Positions 42,780 through 53,569 of a stretch of 64,000 bases of DNA are shown one piece after another. The stretch comes from Poa pratensis (taxonomy: Eukaryota; Streptophyta; Magnoliopsida; Poales; Poaceae). The notes beneath the pieces are model-generated. The model had not been told where the DNA came from. It ran no database searches and saw only the letters and a list, made by a program, of their open reading frames with translations. Position numbers and translations under genes: made by a program. The DNA is taken from NCBI GenBank assembly GCA_947311845.1, contig CAMZMU010000034.1, forward strand, positions 85,356,325 to 85,420,324. Reading direction: 5' to 3'. Within the stretch, counting starts at the first letter, position 1. The number at the start of each line of letters is the position of its first letter.

Positions 42780-45700
42780 CCGGATGATCCGCTCCTGACC
42801 TGAAAATAAATTTCACAGAAAGATATTAGTCCAACAGACCTGTATCTGACGAAACCGAGGTTCACCGGGTTGCCCGGGAAAAAGAGAAGCTCGTATAAAG
42901 GAAAAAATAATATGACTCACCTTAACCATCAGAGTTCGGAAGGTAAATTCGATGGAAGTTGTTCTTCCTGAGGGCCTTGCGGCAAGTAGGACATTTCTTC
43001 TGATACTGGATTGACTGCTTGATGCACTCCGTGCAGAAGATATGGCCACATTTTGTTGTGGAAGGCTCCACCAGCTTGTTCCAGCACACCGGACAAGTAA
43101 AACTCAGTTCCTTTGGAGCCACTGCCTTAGCAGGCTCTTCGCTAACTTGTGCTGCATTACTCAACTGCAAGATGGAAACATACAGTTAGAGTTGAATAAA
43201 AATAATGAGGCAGTAATAGTGCCAATAAAACTGGATACAATATTCAAATATCTGGAGAGAAAAAATGAAGGGTTCCTTCCGCTTTGTTCCAACATATCCT
43301 ATAGAATATTGTATAATCATAGCAATGTATGGCATCTATACTACAGATGGTAAGATGGTTCTTGAAAAGTTGAAATTTAGCGATTGCCAGCTTGCCAGTT
43401 CAAAAACCGAATCTTAATGGTCCACAGCTTCCAAGAACAATTTAAGGACATCTATATGGCATCATCAGACAATTCTAAGTATCGTTGTCCTATTATTATC
43501 TACGACTTGGAACAGAACAAGAAAAATATTCTCTACTTATAAAAAATAATTTTTACACATGCATTGTCTTTCTTAGTCCTCTATGTAATCCACAAAAAGG
43601 GTTATCAGACTCAATTAGAAAGACAATGCATGTACCAGAATACCAGATACCAGCTGCTATTTACAAAGAGGACAAAGTAGCAAGAACTAAGCATTAACCA
43701 AAGGCTGGTTTAAAGCTGGAAAATTATTGCCTTCAAAATTACAAACTTCACCTGCAGGCTGGACCCTTCTCCCCTTTCTGGGAAGAGATTCATAAGAGGT
43801 GTAATCCTTGGGCGTTTGCTCCCTGCAGCATGAGAAGGCACAGCTGCATTATCATCATGAAACACTACTCACTGAATAAAACATAAAGCCGATATGATAA
43901 GATCATAAGGAACCTCAATTGACTGAATCAGATACATTTTTACTCCCTCCGTCCTAGTTTCCAGGGCATAATCCCAAAAACCATTTGTCCCATAACTACT
44001 CACCTCTTAGGCACAATTGTATTTAATTCCATCTCAACTAGTGGCTAGTTGCCTCCCCCACCAATGCATGCAAGAGTTTAGCCCCAATCAATTATCACCT
44101 TGGGCCAAGATATTCAAAAATTATGCCTTGGGTACTAGGACGGAGGGAGTACATACTTAAGCTTTTCAGATTCAGGGTTTCACACACATGCAGTATCTTA
44201 CAGCAAACAATTACGATAGGCAATTAAAAAGAAGGTCAGACAACTAGTCCAATTTTGAGCATATCTTACATGGTAGCGCACATTTGAAAAATAGATGTCA
44301 TCATGCTATAATCAGCACCTGCAGCCATCCTAGCAGCACGATGGCATACAAGTAAGAACCCAAAATCTTCTTCACGAATTAGATAGTGCTAGAAGAATCT
44401 ACCGACACAACTCATATTAGACTGATGAAGAGTTTATCGCCCAAATTCTACTACGTTGAAGCCAACCATTAGTATGAAATGCAATATACAAAGTTCGTAA
44501 TGTACTAACCTTCTGGGGTAGCATCTACCTCCAGATCAACTACTATCACAGGTTGACTTCTAGTTCTCCGATTCCTCCTCTGCAAAATGCAAGGTAGTTT
44601 GATATAAGCGACACATGATGCATGATTGTAGATGTATTGTTCAACAGGAAAATCTGAGCTATGTAACATAAACTCTGCTTCTTCAACATCACTGCAGACC
44701 CAACGTCATAATATTAATTCTTGAAATGTGAATACAAGATCTTTCATTCAAAGACAGGACAAGCAATTTACCGGGGGAGGAACTTGCGAAGGCGACACCG
44801 CCTGCACTTCATCATCGAGAGCTTCCACATCGATAGGCGATGTGCGCGCACCAGGGGAGATCGACAGCCCATGAGGGTTCCCCGTCACCACCGGCGAGCT
44901 TGCATCCAAGTTCACAACAACTTTATCAGCAGACCCATCCTGCGACTGCCTCCTCGCGGCGCGGCGCGCACCGCTGGGACTACTCATGTTATGTACCTCT
45001 GATGCTTTATACTCACCTTAAAATCCCTCCAGCTCCAGAGTCAGCCTGAAATTTAACAGGTGCATGTTTCAGTTTCAGTCTACTGTTGTACAATTATTTG
45101 TTTACAACCATTTTGCAGTACAGGAATAAAACCCTACCATCCTAATGTACTGGTATAAAGATAAAGACACCGCGCTTTTGCTCAAGACTTTAAACCATCT
45201 TGGCAAAACAATTTTCTAATATGAACAACATAACATTTAACCATAATGGTTGAAGAAAAAAGCTTATTAGCCTCTTCTCATTTGGGGAATGAACCACAGA
45301 TTCTCCTGCTATCCGGCACAAACCTAGCGACCTGCGAACCCGGTACCCGAATCAATTCACCGCAAAATAGCAGAGCAGGAAGAGAATCCTAGCAGGGGAG
45401 CCGAAGCAGGAGGATCCTACGGAATGTAACCCAAAAATGGACGATGAAAACGAGCGCGCGAGCAATCAAATAGCAACCCCTAAATCCTAATCTCGGCGGA
45501 GATCTACAGAATCGGCCAGCCCGCGCAGCAGGAACTCCGCCGAGCGAAGCCGATCTAGAGGACCGGAGCCCGCAACCGAATCCTCGTCCGCGCGCGCGGT
45601 CTGTGTTCCTCCCAATCAATCGAATCGAACGCGAACGACGATCTAGAAAACAAAACAGATCGAAGCGTACGTACGCAGAGAGACGGGTATTCCGCACTTA

Positions 45701-45840
45701 CTCGAGCACGGCTGAGCGAGCGGGCCGGCGATGGATTGACGACCGGAGGCAGAGCACGAACCCACGACGAACTGGACACGATTTCTCTCCCTGTTTGCCC
45801 GGCGTCTTTAAAAGGAAGCAAAAGGGCGGCGGCGCGGACA
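42780..45840 (-). CDS. RING-finger E3 ligase, RNF4/STUbL-like, minus strand
   Basis: Coding exons on the minus strand: 44987-44772, 44579-44510, 43822-43752, 43164-42922, total 600 bases, 199 residues, all GT-AG with matching phases. The C-terminus has a C3HC4 RING: Cys143, Cys146, Cys158, His160, Cys163, Cys166, Cys177, Cys180 (CPVC ... CGHIFCTEC ... CPTC). Upstream lie hydrophobic-acidic stretches VVVNLD (residues 23-28) and VIVVDLEVD (about 82-90), which look like SUMO-interacting motifs. Together they suggest a SUMO-targeted ubiquitin ligase like RNF4/Slx8, acting in the nucleus; that role is inferred. A 5' UTR exon ends at 45703 with donor GTAAGTGCGG, with an acceptor at about 45048. A further intron starts one base after the TAA stop (GTGAGTCA), with the 3' UTR resuming near 42800. 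A Stowaway MITE lies in intron 2. Confidence 0.85.
43943..44149. mobile_element. Stowaway (Tc1/Mariner) MITE, 207 bp
   Basis: Ends CTCCCTCCGTCCTAG and its inverted match CTAGGACGGAGGGAG, inserted at TA (43941-43942, 44150-44151). Inner inverted similarity extends further (GGGCATAAT / ATTATGCC). It lies in the second coding intron of the RING gene. Confidence 0.93.
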
Positions 45841-46359
45841 ACTTTTTTTTTCCTCAGTGGACCCACCTGTCAGAGGCTCGTGCCGCGGGGCCCGCTGTCA
45901 GATTTGCCGTGTCTGTCGCTACGCAGGACTCGCCGGAATTTGGGGGATCGGCGGTAGTGGCTCTGGCCGCGGCGTCGCAGGGCGGCGGCCGACGGAGCCT
46001 GCGCCTGGCTCTTCCTACTCGGACGGGGCACGGTGAGCTGGGCGGCGCGCGGAGATGGTCGGACGGGGAGGGATGAGGGATCGGATAGCGGTGGGAAGGA
46101 GGGAATGACAAATAACCACCACAATTGGGGCTAAGTTGTCTGAGACCACCGAAATTGAGGCTAGGGACACAAACCACCTATCTTTGGGGCAGAGGTGTGA
46201 CAAGTTGCACTGATTTCACAGATTAGTGCTGTTAACAGGATTTCTGACCGAGCGGACCCACTGCCAGGCCCACGTGGCAAAGAAAAGGAAAAAAGAAACC
46301 AAATCGGGGACGACGGGAGGTCAACGCCTCCAAGCTCCGCCTCCCCTGCTTCTCGTCGC

Positions 46360-46580
46360 ATCCGTGCGGGGGGAGCTGCTCGACCCGGCGGACGACGAGG
46401 ACGGCGCCACGGAGACGGCCGCGTCCGTGCGGGAGCTGCTCGACCCGGCGGACGACGAGGACGACGCCGCGGAGACGGCTGTGTCCGTGCGAGAGCTACT
46501 CGACCAGCCGGCAGACGAGGACGGCGCCGCGGAGACGGCCGCGTTCGTGCGGGAGCTGCTCGCGCAGGCGCCGCGGAGAC
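46360..46580 (+). repeat. ~60 bp tandem repeat, about four units, inside the Pack-MULE
   Basis: Units of the type GTGCGGGAGCTGCTCGACCC followed by GGCGGACGACGAGGACGGCG recur near 46366, 46428, 46488 and 46548. In one frame they encode SVRELLDPADDEDGAAETAA-like 20-residue repeats. They may be part of captured host DNA; origin unknown. Confidence 0.8.
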
Positions 46581-46740
46581 GGCCGTGTTCGACCAGCTAG
46601 CAAATACCCAAAATCCGTGGCCCGGCACACGCACGTCGGCGTCGGAGCAACGGCCGCGCGCGCCCACAGGACCTGGAGCCGAGGACGGCCGCCGGCAGCC
46701 ACACAGGCGCACGCGCGCCGCATCACCAGTTGTTTGAGCA

Positions 46741-47145
46741 GCTCCCCGCAGCCACGAGCAGCAGCAGCCGTCCTCCTACCTCCTCGAGCTCGCCGCCGCC
46801 GATGACCTCGTCGCCTTTCGACGCGCCGTGCACGGCGTGCAGGAGGACAACCTCTCCCTCGTCGCCTCCTCCCCCTGGTACGGCCCTTCCCCCAATGCCA
46901 GCGCCAGGGCCCTCGGCCTCCACCTGCGCACGCCCGCCATGGTCGCCGCGCTCTACGGCAGCACGTCCGTCCTCTCCTACGTCCTCTCCATCGCCCCCTC
47001 CGAGGCCGCCCGCGCCTCCACCACCGACGGCGCCACGCCCCTCCAGCTCGCCGCCGCCGGCCGCGCGCCCTCCGCGCTCACCGCCGGCCGCGCCCCCTCC
47101 GCGCTCGCCGCCGCACACCTCCTCCTCGCCGCCGGCCGCGCCCCT
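46741..47145 (+). pseudogene. Captured fragment of an ankyrin/CCCH zinc-finger gene
   Basis: In the frame of 46777 the sequence encodes YLLELAAADDLVAFRRAVHG, then SLVASSPWYGP, RTPAMVAALYGSTSVLSYVL and DGATPLQLAAAGR. This is the N-terminal ankyrin part of plant tandem CCCH zinc-finger proteins (RR-TZF type). The zinc fingers and the rest are absent, and after about 47050 the ankyrin match dissolves into repeats of GRAPSALTAGRAP. A frame of 180 codons at 46730 in another phase is a shadow. The fragment is most likely non-functional as a protein. Confidence 0.75.
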
Positions 47146-47659
47146 CCCCGCGCGCTGCCCTGCTCCCCCACGGGTGCGCCGCCCCTGCTCTTCCCCACGC
47201 CCATCATGGGAGGGAGCGGAGCGAGCTGGGCGCGAGAGGGACCTTGCGGGCGGTGGAGCGAGCTTGGCGTGAGAGGGAGCAGGGCGGGCGGCGCAGCAAG
47301 GGGGCGCGAGCGGTAGAGCACAGGAGGGAATGGGAGGCGGGGTGGCCGGCAGGTGGGAGGCGAGCTGGGCGGCGAGGTCTGCCGGAGGTCGGGGACAGGG
47401 GAGGTCGGGTCAACGCGCAATAATTTTTTATTCTTTGGAGATATTTTTTATTTTTTCTGTTTTGTTTTTGTCACCTAGGCCTGACAGTGGGACCGCGCGG
47501 TCAGAAATGCTGTTAAGACAACTAAAATTTAGAATCAGTGCTCCTTGTCACACTCCTGCCCCAAAGATAGGTGGTTTGTGTCCCTAGCCTCAATTTCGGT
47601 GGTCTCAGACAAATTAGCCCCAATTGTGGTGGTTATTCGTCATTTCCTCCGGTGGGAAG

Positions 47660-47880
47660 ACTTGTTGGTTGACCTGACCATGGGTTTCTATAGCGTGGTG
47701 CTACGTCACGTCATACGGACATGTGCGTGCAATATCCCGTAAATTGCGCACGTAGACGCTCGCCGACACACGTCACCGCACACGTAGAGTCTCGACATCA
47801 ACGAAATCACCGACCGGCGCACTGAAATCACAAACTAGATGTAATAATCCTCTTCTCGTTAGTGCGAATTTGCCGAAGGG
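47660..47880. other. Short spacer, nothing recognised
   Basis: Sequence between the Pack-MULE and the poly-T-headed retroposon; no feature seen. Confidence 0.3.
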
Positions 47881-48345
47881 GGTTTTTTTTTTTTGCGAAA
47901 AGGCCCAACCAATTTATTGATCATAAAAACATTACAATGAATTTTAAAAGTAAAAAAAATACAAATAGATTACAAACACCGAAGCACCGTCGTCCTCACC
48001 CCTCCCTCACCGAAGTCCGGTAAAGCTTGTCATAGTAGAGCTTGTTGTAATAGATAGAAAGGAAGTCGTCGTGCTAAGGCTCTGAGGGACCAGCGCACCA
48101 GAACGGTAACCATGACCAATGATGACAACCGTAGATCGGAAGAGCCAGACCTGCCACACGGACGAACACGAAAACAAACTGAATCCCAGAAGATCAGCCA
48201 GACACACACCTCCACGCGCCCTCCGCTGGCGCTAGACGCACCAACAAAGCGAGGATAGGACGGGGAGAACCTTATTCTGACTTCAGTATGTAGCTGCCGC
48301 CTCACCATCTTGAAGAAGACACTAAGCTCCGCCAGTGGTGAGGTG
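47881..48345 (-). mobile_element. Retroposon-like fragment with poly(A) tail on the minus strand
   Basis: The plus strand starts with a run of T (47884-47894) followed by TGCGAAAAGGCCCAACCAAT and TTATTGATC, that is, on the minus strand a 3' end AATAAATTGG...AAAA. The body (for example GGACCAGCGCACCAGAACGG) is a string I recall as frequent in Triticeae repeats. No coding domain is seen. Possibly a LINE 3' UTR. Confidence 0.4.
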
Positions 48346-48460
48346 GTGTTTCCATGTGGTTGGACTTGGCGGCGTGCATATTTTTTTTGGATTTGCTAAT
48401 TCTTAGTCATCTAAGAATTAACTAAAACTCAATGACCTTATTAAGGGAAAAGCTTTTATG

Positions 48461-49443
48461 CAGCCGGTTGTAGCTACAGCCGGTCTGCTGGTCGCGCTGC
48501 ACGTTCCTCTCTCCTCTCTATTCCTGCACGCATCTCTCTCCCTACACGCCTCTTTCTCCCCTCTGTCTCTATTGCACGCACACACGAGCAGCAGCCAATT
48601 TCCGTCCCGCGGGCCGCGTACACCTATGCTCCGCTCGCCGCTGCTGATCCTCTAAGCGAACTCCGACAGCTGTAGGTACTGCTCCGCCCGGCTGTCTGCG
48701 CGTCCGCCGGCGCCTCTGCCCAGAACAACATCGTCGTTCCTCCCAGCCGTGGACCACCGAGCTCGGACGCATGACGCCGCCCTCTGTTCCATTCTCGCCG
48801 CCGGGTCTTCGCTGGACTTGGAGAAGAAGATGCCCCGCGATTGATTGGGCAGGGTTCGCTCGATCTAGCTTACACGGACCTCCGGAGCGGCGGATTCATG
48901 TGCGCAGAGCTCGAATCGACCATAGGCGTGACTCCATTGGTGATGACATAGAGGTCAGTTTTTTGTTTTGTTTATGCTGCATGCGGTGTGCAGTTTTGCT
49001 ACATGTGAGACTAGTTTTTGTTATGTAAGCATGGGCAAATTGCTAATGCGCTGATTTCTGCAAAAGTGACGCTGCACTCACGTTTTGCTATAACTAAATT
49101 GGGATTTGTTGGATATGGTGTTGGTTTTTGCTACATGACTGTGTTTAAAATGCTACATCATTTTTTGCTACATGTTGCAATTTTACAGATTCAATTTTTT
49201 TGCTACACACCCGTGCTACATCCGAAAATAAAAATTGTTGCGTCGGATTTTTTTGCTACATTCATCGGACGCAACATTTTCTGAAATATTTGTTGCTACA
49301 TGGGATGTTACATACACAGACAAAAAGTGCTACGAGCGAGACGTTTTTGCTACATAGATCGGACGTGCGAGATTGTTTCACTTAAGTGGATCGAACGACT
49401 CCAGAGGTGGTTGTAGCTAGGCCTGGCTACAACCGACTGACGC
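48461..49443 (+). mobile_element. Putative TIR element with degenerate TTTTTGCTACAT repeats
   Basis: The left end reads CAGCCGGTTGTAGCTACAGC and the right end inverted reads CAGTCGGTTGTAGCCAGGCC, giving imperfect inverted repeats of about 20 bp. From 48990 to 49365 the motif TGCTACAT or close variants recurs at least ten times. A promoter-like CT-rich stretch and an open segment up to a GT donor near 48953 lie on the left. No clear target duplication was found. Confidence 0.45.
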
Positions 49444-50740
49444 CTAGCGTTTGCCCCTTATTAACCATTCAATGCGCCAAGCTTTGTGCAGTCCATTAGT
49501 CGCTTCTTTTATCACCGTGTCATACATTCACTGTGACTTATTTCTGTTGCTATGCCGTGGGCTGCTGGTTGATGCTTGCCATGAGCAACGTGGGCTTTGA
49601 GGTATGTGGAGGCCCAGAGCATCAACTGTTATTTTGAACACGTGCAAAAAAAAGTTAAAGCCATCTAAATACTGATGGCTGACAATCAATATCTGGTGGC
49701 CATATTTGAAATTAGCCAATGTATAACAGCATATTGAATATTTATGTGTTTGCAATTTCTTGCATATACACAATATAATATGAATGTTACACTTGTTCAT
49801 ATTCCGAACATGCATAAGTAGATTCTGGTAGTAGCAAAATTTTATTCCAGAAATGTTTTCCCTTCTCCGATTCCGTTCTCAGGTTACAAGAAAGTTTCAC
49901 TCAATGAAGACATAGTTTGACCTAGCCATGCTAACATAGACCTGATGGTAGCGACACAATCTGAGCTGAATTACAGTCAAAAGCTTTTTGCAAACTTGAA
50001 TAACATAGACACTGACTCTCAAATGACCAAAGAGTTGAGATAACTTGTATACAAGACACTACTGGTAAAATGAAAGTGCATGCCAGTTTTATGGTCATAC
50101 ATATGGCGCATACAGAAGTAAAATGCAAGTCAGGCGTAAAATGCCTGATGATTTAGCACTATAAACCAATCAAATATCTGCAGTTGACATGTTGAAAGAG
50201 AGACATACTTATGTATACGCCATATGTATGACCGCTCCACGAGCGAGATATCCTCCGCGCTCCCATTCTTCAAGCCGACATGCCTGCTGAACTTTGGGTG
50301 TAGACTCACCTTCTAAATCACCAACCGTTGCGCGCAATCCACTCCAGCATGCCGCACTGTATGCTCTATGGCACTCCCCAACTGCTCTCACCTTCGCACC
50401 TTTGGGTGCTTGTGCTACCCAACCATGCGTCCCTCCAAAAATATGCATCTTGTTCCACCTGCCACGTCTCCTCGGTCTCCCCCACAAGCAGAAGAGCTGC
50501 CACAACCTTGACCTCCAAAAAGTCATTACTCCTCACCCTCTCCCCCACTTGCACACAAGATCTTGTGTGTGTACATGCCATGACCAGCATCTAACTTACT
50601 GTTTACCAAGTAAGAGCAAAGAAAGTAAACGTGGCCCACGTATATGTACATGGAAAAACTAGCAGGTGTTTGCGCAGCCACATTTGTTGCAATTATTTGC
50701 GCCAACAAGCTAAACTTAAGTGATTATTTTCTTTCTTTCA
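49444..50740. other. Intergenic, no gene recognised
   Basis: AT-rich. Overlapping frames around 50209-50662 on both strands have no domain. Confidence 0.35.
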
Positions 50741-50744
50741 TATA

Positions 50745-51318
50745 TGACTTATCTTGACACCATATATAAGCTTGTTTTTGACGTGACGGTCCCGCCGACC
50801 AGCGTCTAGTACTGGCTACGCTGGGAGGTGGCCGTTTGCTTCTTCTCCGTGGTGGCGTATTTGGGCACCTCTGTCTACCTTCTATGGCGGTACAAAGGCC
50901 CGCACGCCGACCACCAGGTTGGGCCAGCTGTTGGCCCTGAGAGGCGCGCACGGAGCCTTTGGTGATCAACAATGAGGAGACATGGCAGCCTTGCCTCTGA
51001 CGCCTACGCCATGGGTGGCTCCTCGGGTATAGGCTTATCACGTTTCTCTTATTCATGATGCACAAGTGGCGGAGCTTGGGACGAATCGACGGGGGCAAAT
51101 GGGCTACAGAGCCATACTTGGCCAGAGTTGGTGGGCAAATGGGCCAAATAGCACTGTTTTTGGAAGAAAAAAAAGGGATAAAATGCACTGATTTTTAGCA
51201 AAACAATCTTGGGCTAGGGGGCGATGGCCCCCCTTGAATTGTACATAGCTCCACCTCTGTCATGCACAACATTGTGATCATCTTCTATGAGCGCATGATC
51301 CTCTACTACTATACGTAG
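50745..51318 (+). pseudogene. Plant multi-pass membrane protein gene fragment split by a MITE
   Basis: One frame reads YWLRWEVAVCFFSVVAYLG, TSVYLLWRYKGP, then after a shift NNEETWQPCL, a hydrophobic stretch, and, beyond the MITE, HNIVIIFYERMILYYYT. This order (YWL.WR.. helix, YEG-like loop, ETW.PCL..IHP, helices, FFYYTQ) is that of a plant family of unknown-function membrane proteins. It contains a TAG near the start (TSV-stop-YWL) and frame changes, and the MITE 51064-51259 interrupts it. The 5' and 3' exons are missing. Confidence 0.5.
51064..51259. mobile_element. hAT-type MITE, 196 bp, TSD TGATGCAC/TCATGCAC
   Basis: Ends AAGTGGCGGAGC and inverted CAGAGGTGGAGC; target copies at 51056-51063 and 51260-51267 differ at one base. 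Same family of ends as the MITEs at 8451 and 51697. Confidence 0.75.
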
Positions 51319-51696
51319 TAAGCGGCCCTCCTTTTTACATATCTTTGTTCTAGAAAAAGCGTACGAAAGTTTTAACATATTCGCCAACGAAAATTAAGCA
51401 ACAATTATGCTACTGCTTGTGCATCAGCGATACTAGAACTTGCATAATGATATATCACCCATTCTATATTGGCAGTTCAGCATATGCATCAGTACTACAA
51501 TTTTTTTTATCTTTCTAAAGAATAAGACCCAAAGTGCCAATGTTATTACAAACGGAAATCTGCTAATGATGTATGTTGTCAAAACGTGTGCACCATGTCC
51601 AACTCGTTATGATCTATCTTCTCGCAGTTCACCATGCAACAATTAGTATGAGTATAAGATGTGTAATCCACACTCGAGGGATACCATAATCCTACG

Positions 51697-52155
51697 CAGT
51701 GGCGGAGCCAGGATTTTACCGTGACCCGGGCCAACATTAAGCTCTTGCACACTGTGACGCGGCTAGAAACTGTGGTATACAAAATTTTGTACTAGCTCTA
51801 AATTTTTTTCTGCAAAGGAGAAAAATGAACCATTTTTTTACACCTCTAGCGGCACCATAAATTGAAGGATGAAAGATGCTGCATCGAGCTTGATACACAT
51901 AGGCTGGGGGCGTTGCATGTTTCCGTGCGCACGGCGACGTTTCCATGTTTCCATGTACGTTGGAGACAAGGCTGACATATTTAATGGGCTGGACTAGTGG
52001 AAGTGGAGCAATCGGCGGCCCGCAAAGAGGCACACGAAGTAGCAGTAAAATTTCCACACCACGGGCCAGACCTGATAAGTACATAGTACGTAGGCAGGAA
52101 ATTTTTCCACGCCCCGGCCATGGCCCCTGCTGCCTGGGGCCCAGCTCCGCCTCTG
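51697..52155. mobile_element. hAT-type MITE, 459 bp, TSD ATCCTACG
   Basis: Starts CAGTGGCGGAGCCAGG and ends GCTCCGCCTCTG, with the exact 8 bp duplication ATCCTACG at 51689-51696 and 52156-52163. Non-coding. Confidence 0.87.
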
Positions 52156-52163
52156 ATCCTACG

Positions 52164-53040
52164 TACAGTCCTCAACACTCTGTCTGGAATACTACACATC
52201 TCTATCGTACTGCCACAATCTTTGTTACGCTAGGTGAACAAACATGATCAAATTTTATGGCCCAGAAACAAGTATGTGGCTGCTACTCAGAATTCAGAGA
52301 TCAATTCGTCTGGGGAATTTCAACAAACACCTAGCGCTGGCAAATAAAATTGTTCTATTTTGATGAACACCTAACAATCATATCACTTAAAAGAGGAATT
52401 AACACCAGCCTGTAAACAATCGAAAGTCCATACACACCACTCGAAGGTTTTGGTATCACACTGCCTAGTGGCAGACGCAGAATTTTAGAGAAAAGTTCAC
52501 AAAATATTGTTTAATGGACGTCAAGCACATGAGAGTTATCAGAGTACAAATTAGTTATACAATTATAATATTGGAAATCAACATCTACGACTTAATATGA
52601 AAGTGAGGAGGGAAGGATAGATACTGAGGATAGCACATACACCCAATCGTCCACTAAAAACTTGTAAAAACAACAGGCATTCCAATGAATATGTTCTTTA
52701 TGAGAGAAAATTTGTTGACTAAAACTAGAACCACTGGGTTGTTTGCTAATAGATTTATTTCTGTTTTTTAGTTTGACTAATAAGCCAAAATCACCTAAAT
52801 AGGTGATTTCAGCTTTGTCTTCAGGATTTGGATTGCTTAATGTTGTATGGTGGTATAATACAAAAATCAAAGGCAAAACCATCTATTTATATGTTTTGTG
52901 ACTTATAGGCAAAATACAAAAGTAAAAAATAAATCAAACGAAAACAACCTCGTTCTGATCTATGTCAGAATCAACTTTTTTTCTCGGAGCTGTCGTCGTA
53001 GAGATATCGGAATTTAAATAAACCTTGAGTCGAATACAGT
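52164..53040. other. AT-rich intergenic, no gene recognised
   Basis: A string CTAGTGGCAGACGCAGAATTT at about 52467 resembles another degraded hAT-MITE end. A minus-strand frame at 52592-52882 has no known domain. Confidence 0.3.
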
Positions 53041-53049
53041 TACTAATAT

Positions 53050-53505
53050 AGGCGGTAGGGCTGAAAATAAAACCACGAGCTACTCGACTCATTTCAATCT
53101 CGTCTCAATTATTTCAAACTTGTGAGATTAATGAGTTGAGTCGAGCCACGCATTATTGATCGTTATGAATTAAACCTGATGAGCGAGCTAACAAGCTGCC
53201 CGCGGGACTCGACAAACTCGTGAAACTGACTGCACTTGGCCGAAACAAGCCACGACCGGTTGTTCCACATGCCGAAATAAGCCACATGCTCACATTCGGC
53301 CATCCATCATTTAGGTGATTTGCTTCATATTGGTTGTGGGATCTTTGAAAATAGATTGTTTATTATGGTATATTGCTATTTTGTTTGTACAAAGGTGTTG
53401 TCGAATTCCTAACAATTAAGTTTTAGCAAGTTTAACGGAACAACTCAGGAGGATAACGAGTCGAGATGAGCTGATATTTTTGATTTTTTTTTCCAGTTAG
53501 AAGTG
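53050..53505. repeat. Degenerate element rich in CTCGACTC/GAGTCGAG
   Basis: The left part (GGGCTGAAAATAAAACCACG then CTCGACTC) and right part (GAGTCGAGATGAGCTGA ... TTTTTTTTCCAG) are roughly inverted, and clusters of CTCG words occur between. It looks like an old Mutator- or CACTA-type non-autonomous element; no target duplication was identified. Confidence 0.3.
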
Positions 53506-53569
53506 AGTTGCAAGTTGTAATTGCCTTATAATAGGCATAGAGTGAACTAGTGGCTCCCTAAAAGTTATC

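Larger units (their letters stand above)
46099..47650. mobile_element. Pack-MULE: Mutator-like element with long TIRs, TSD GGTGGGAAG
   Basis: Inverted repeats of roughly 150 bp (46099-46255 and 47495-47650) share ATAACCACCACAATTGGGGC, GAGACCACCGAAATTGAGGC and ACAAACCACCTATCTTTGGG. An exact 9 bp duplication GGTGGGAAG lies at 46090-46098 and 47651-47659; 9 bp is the Mutator signature. No transposase is encoded. The interior is GC-rich and contains a gene fragment (next entry). It sits a few hundred bp upstream of the RING gene's first exon. Confidence 0.92.

Noticed and set aside
46730..47272. 180-codon Pro/Ser-rich frame in the Pack-MULE as a gene.
   Set aside because: The ankyrin match lies in a different frame over the same bases.
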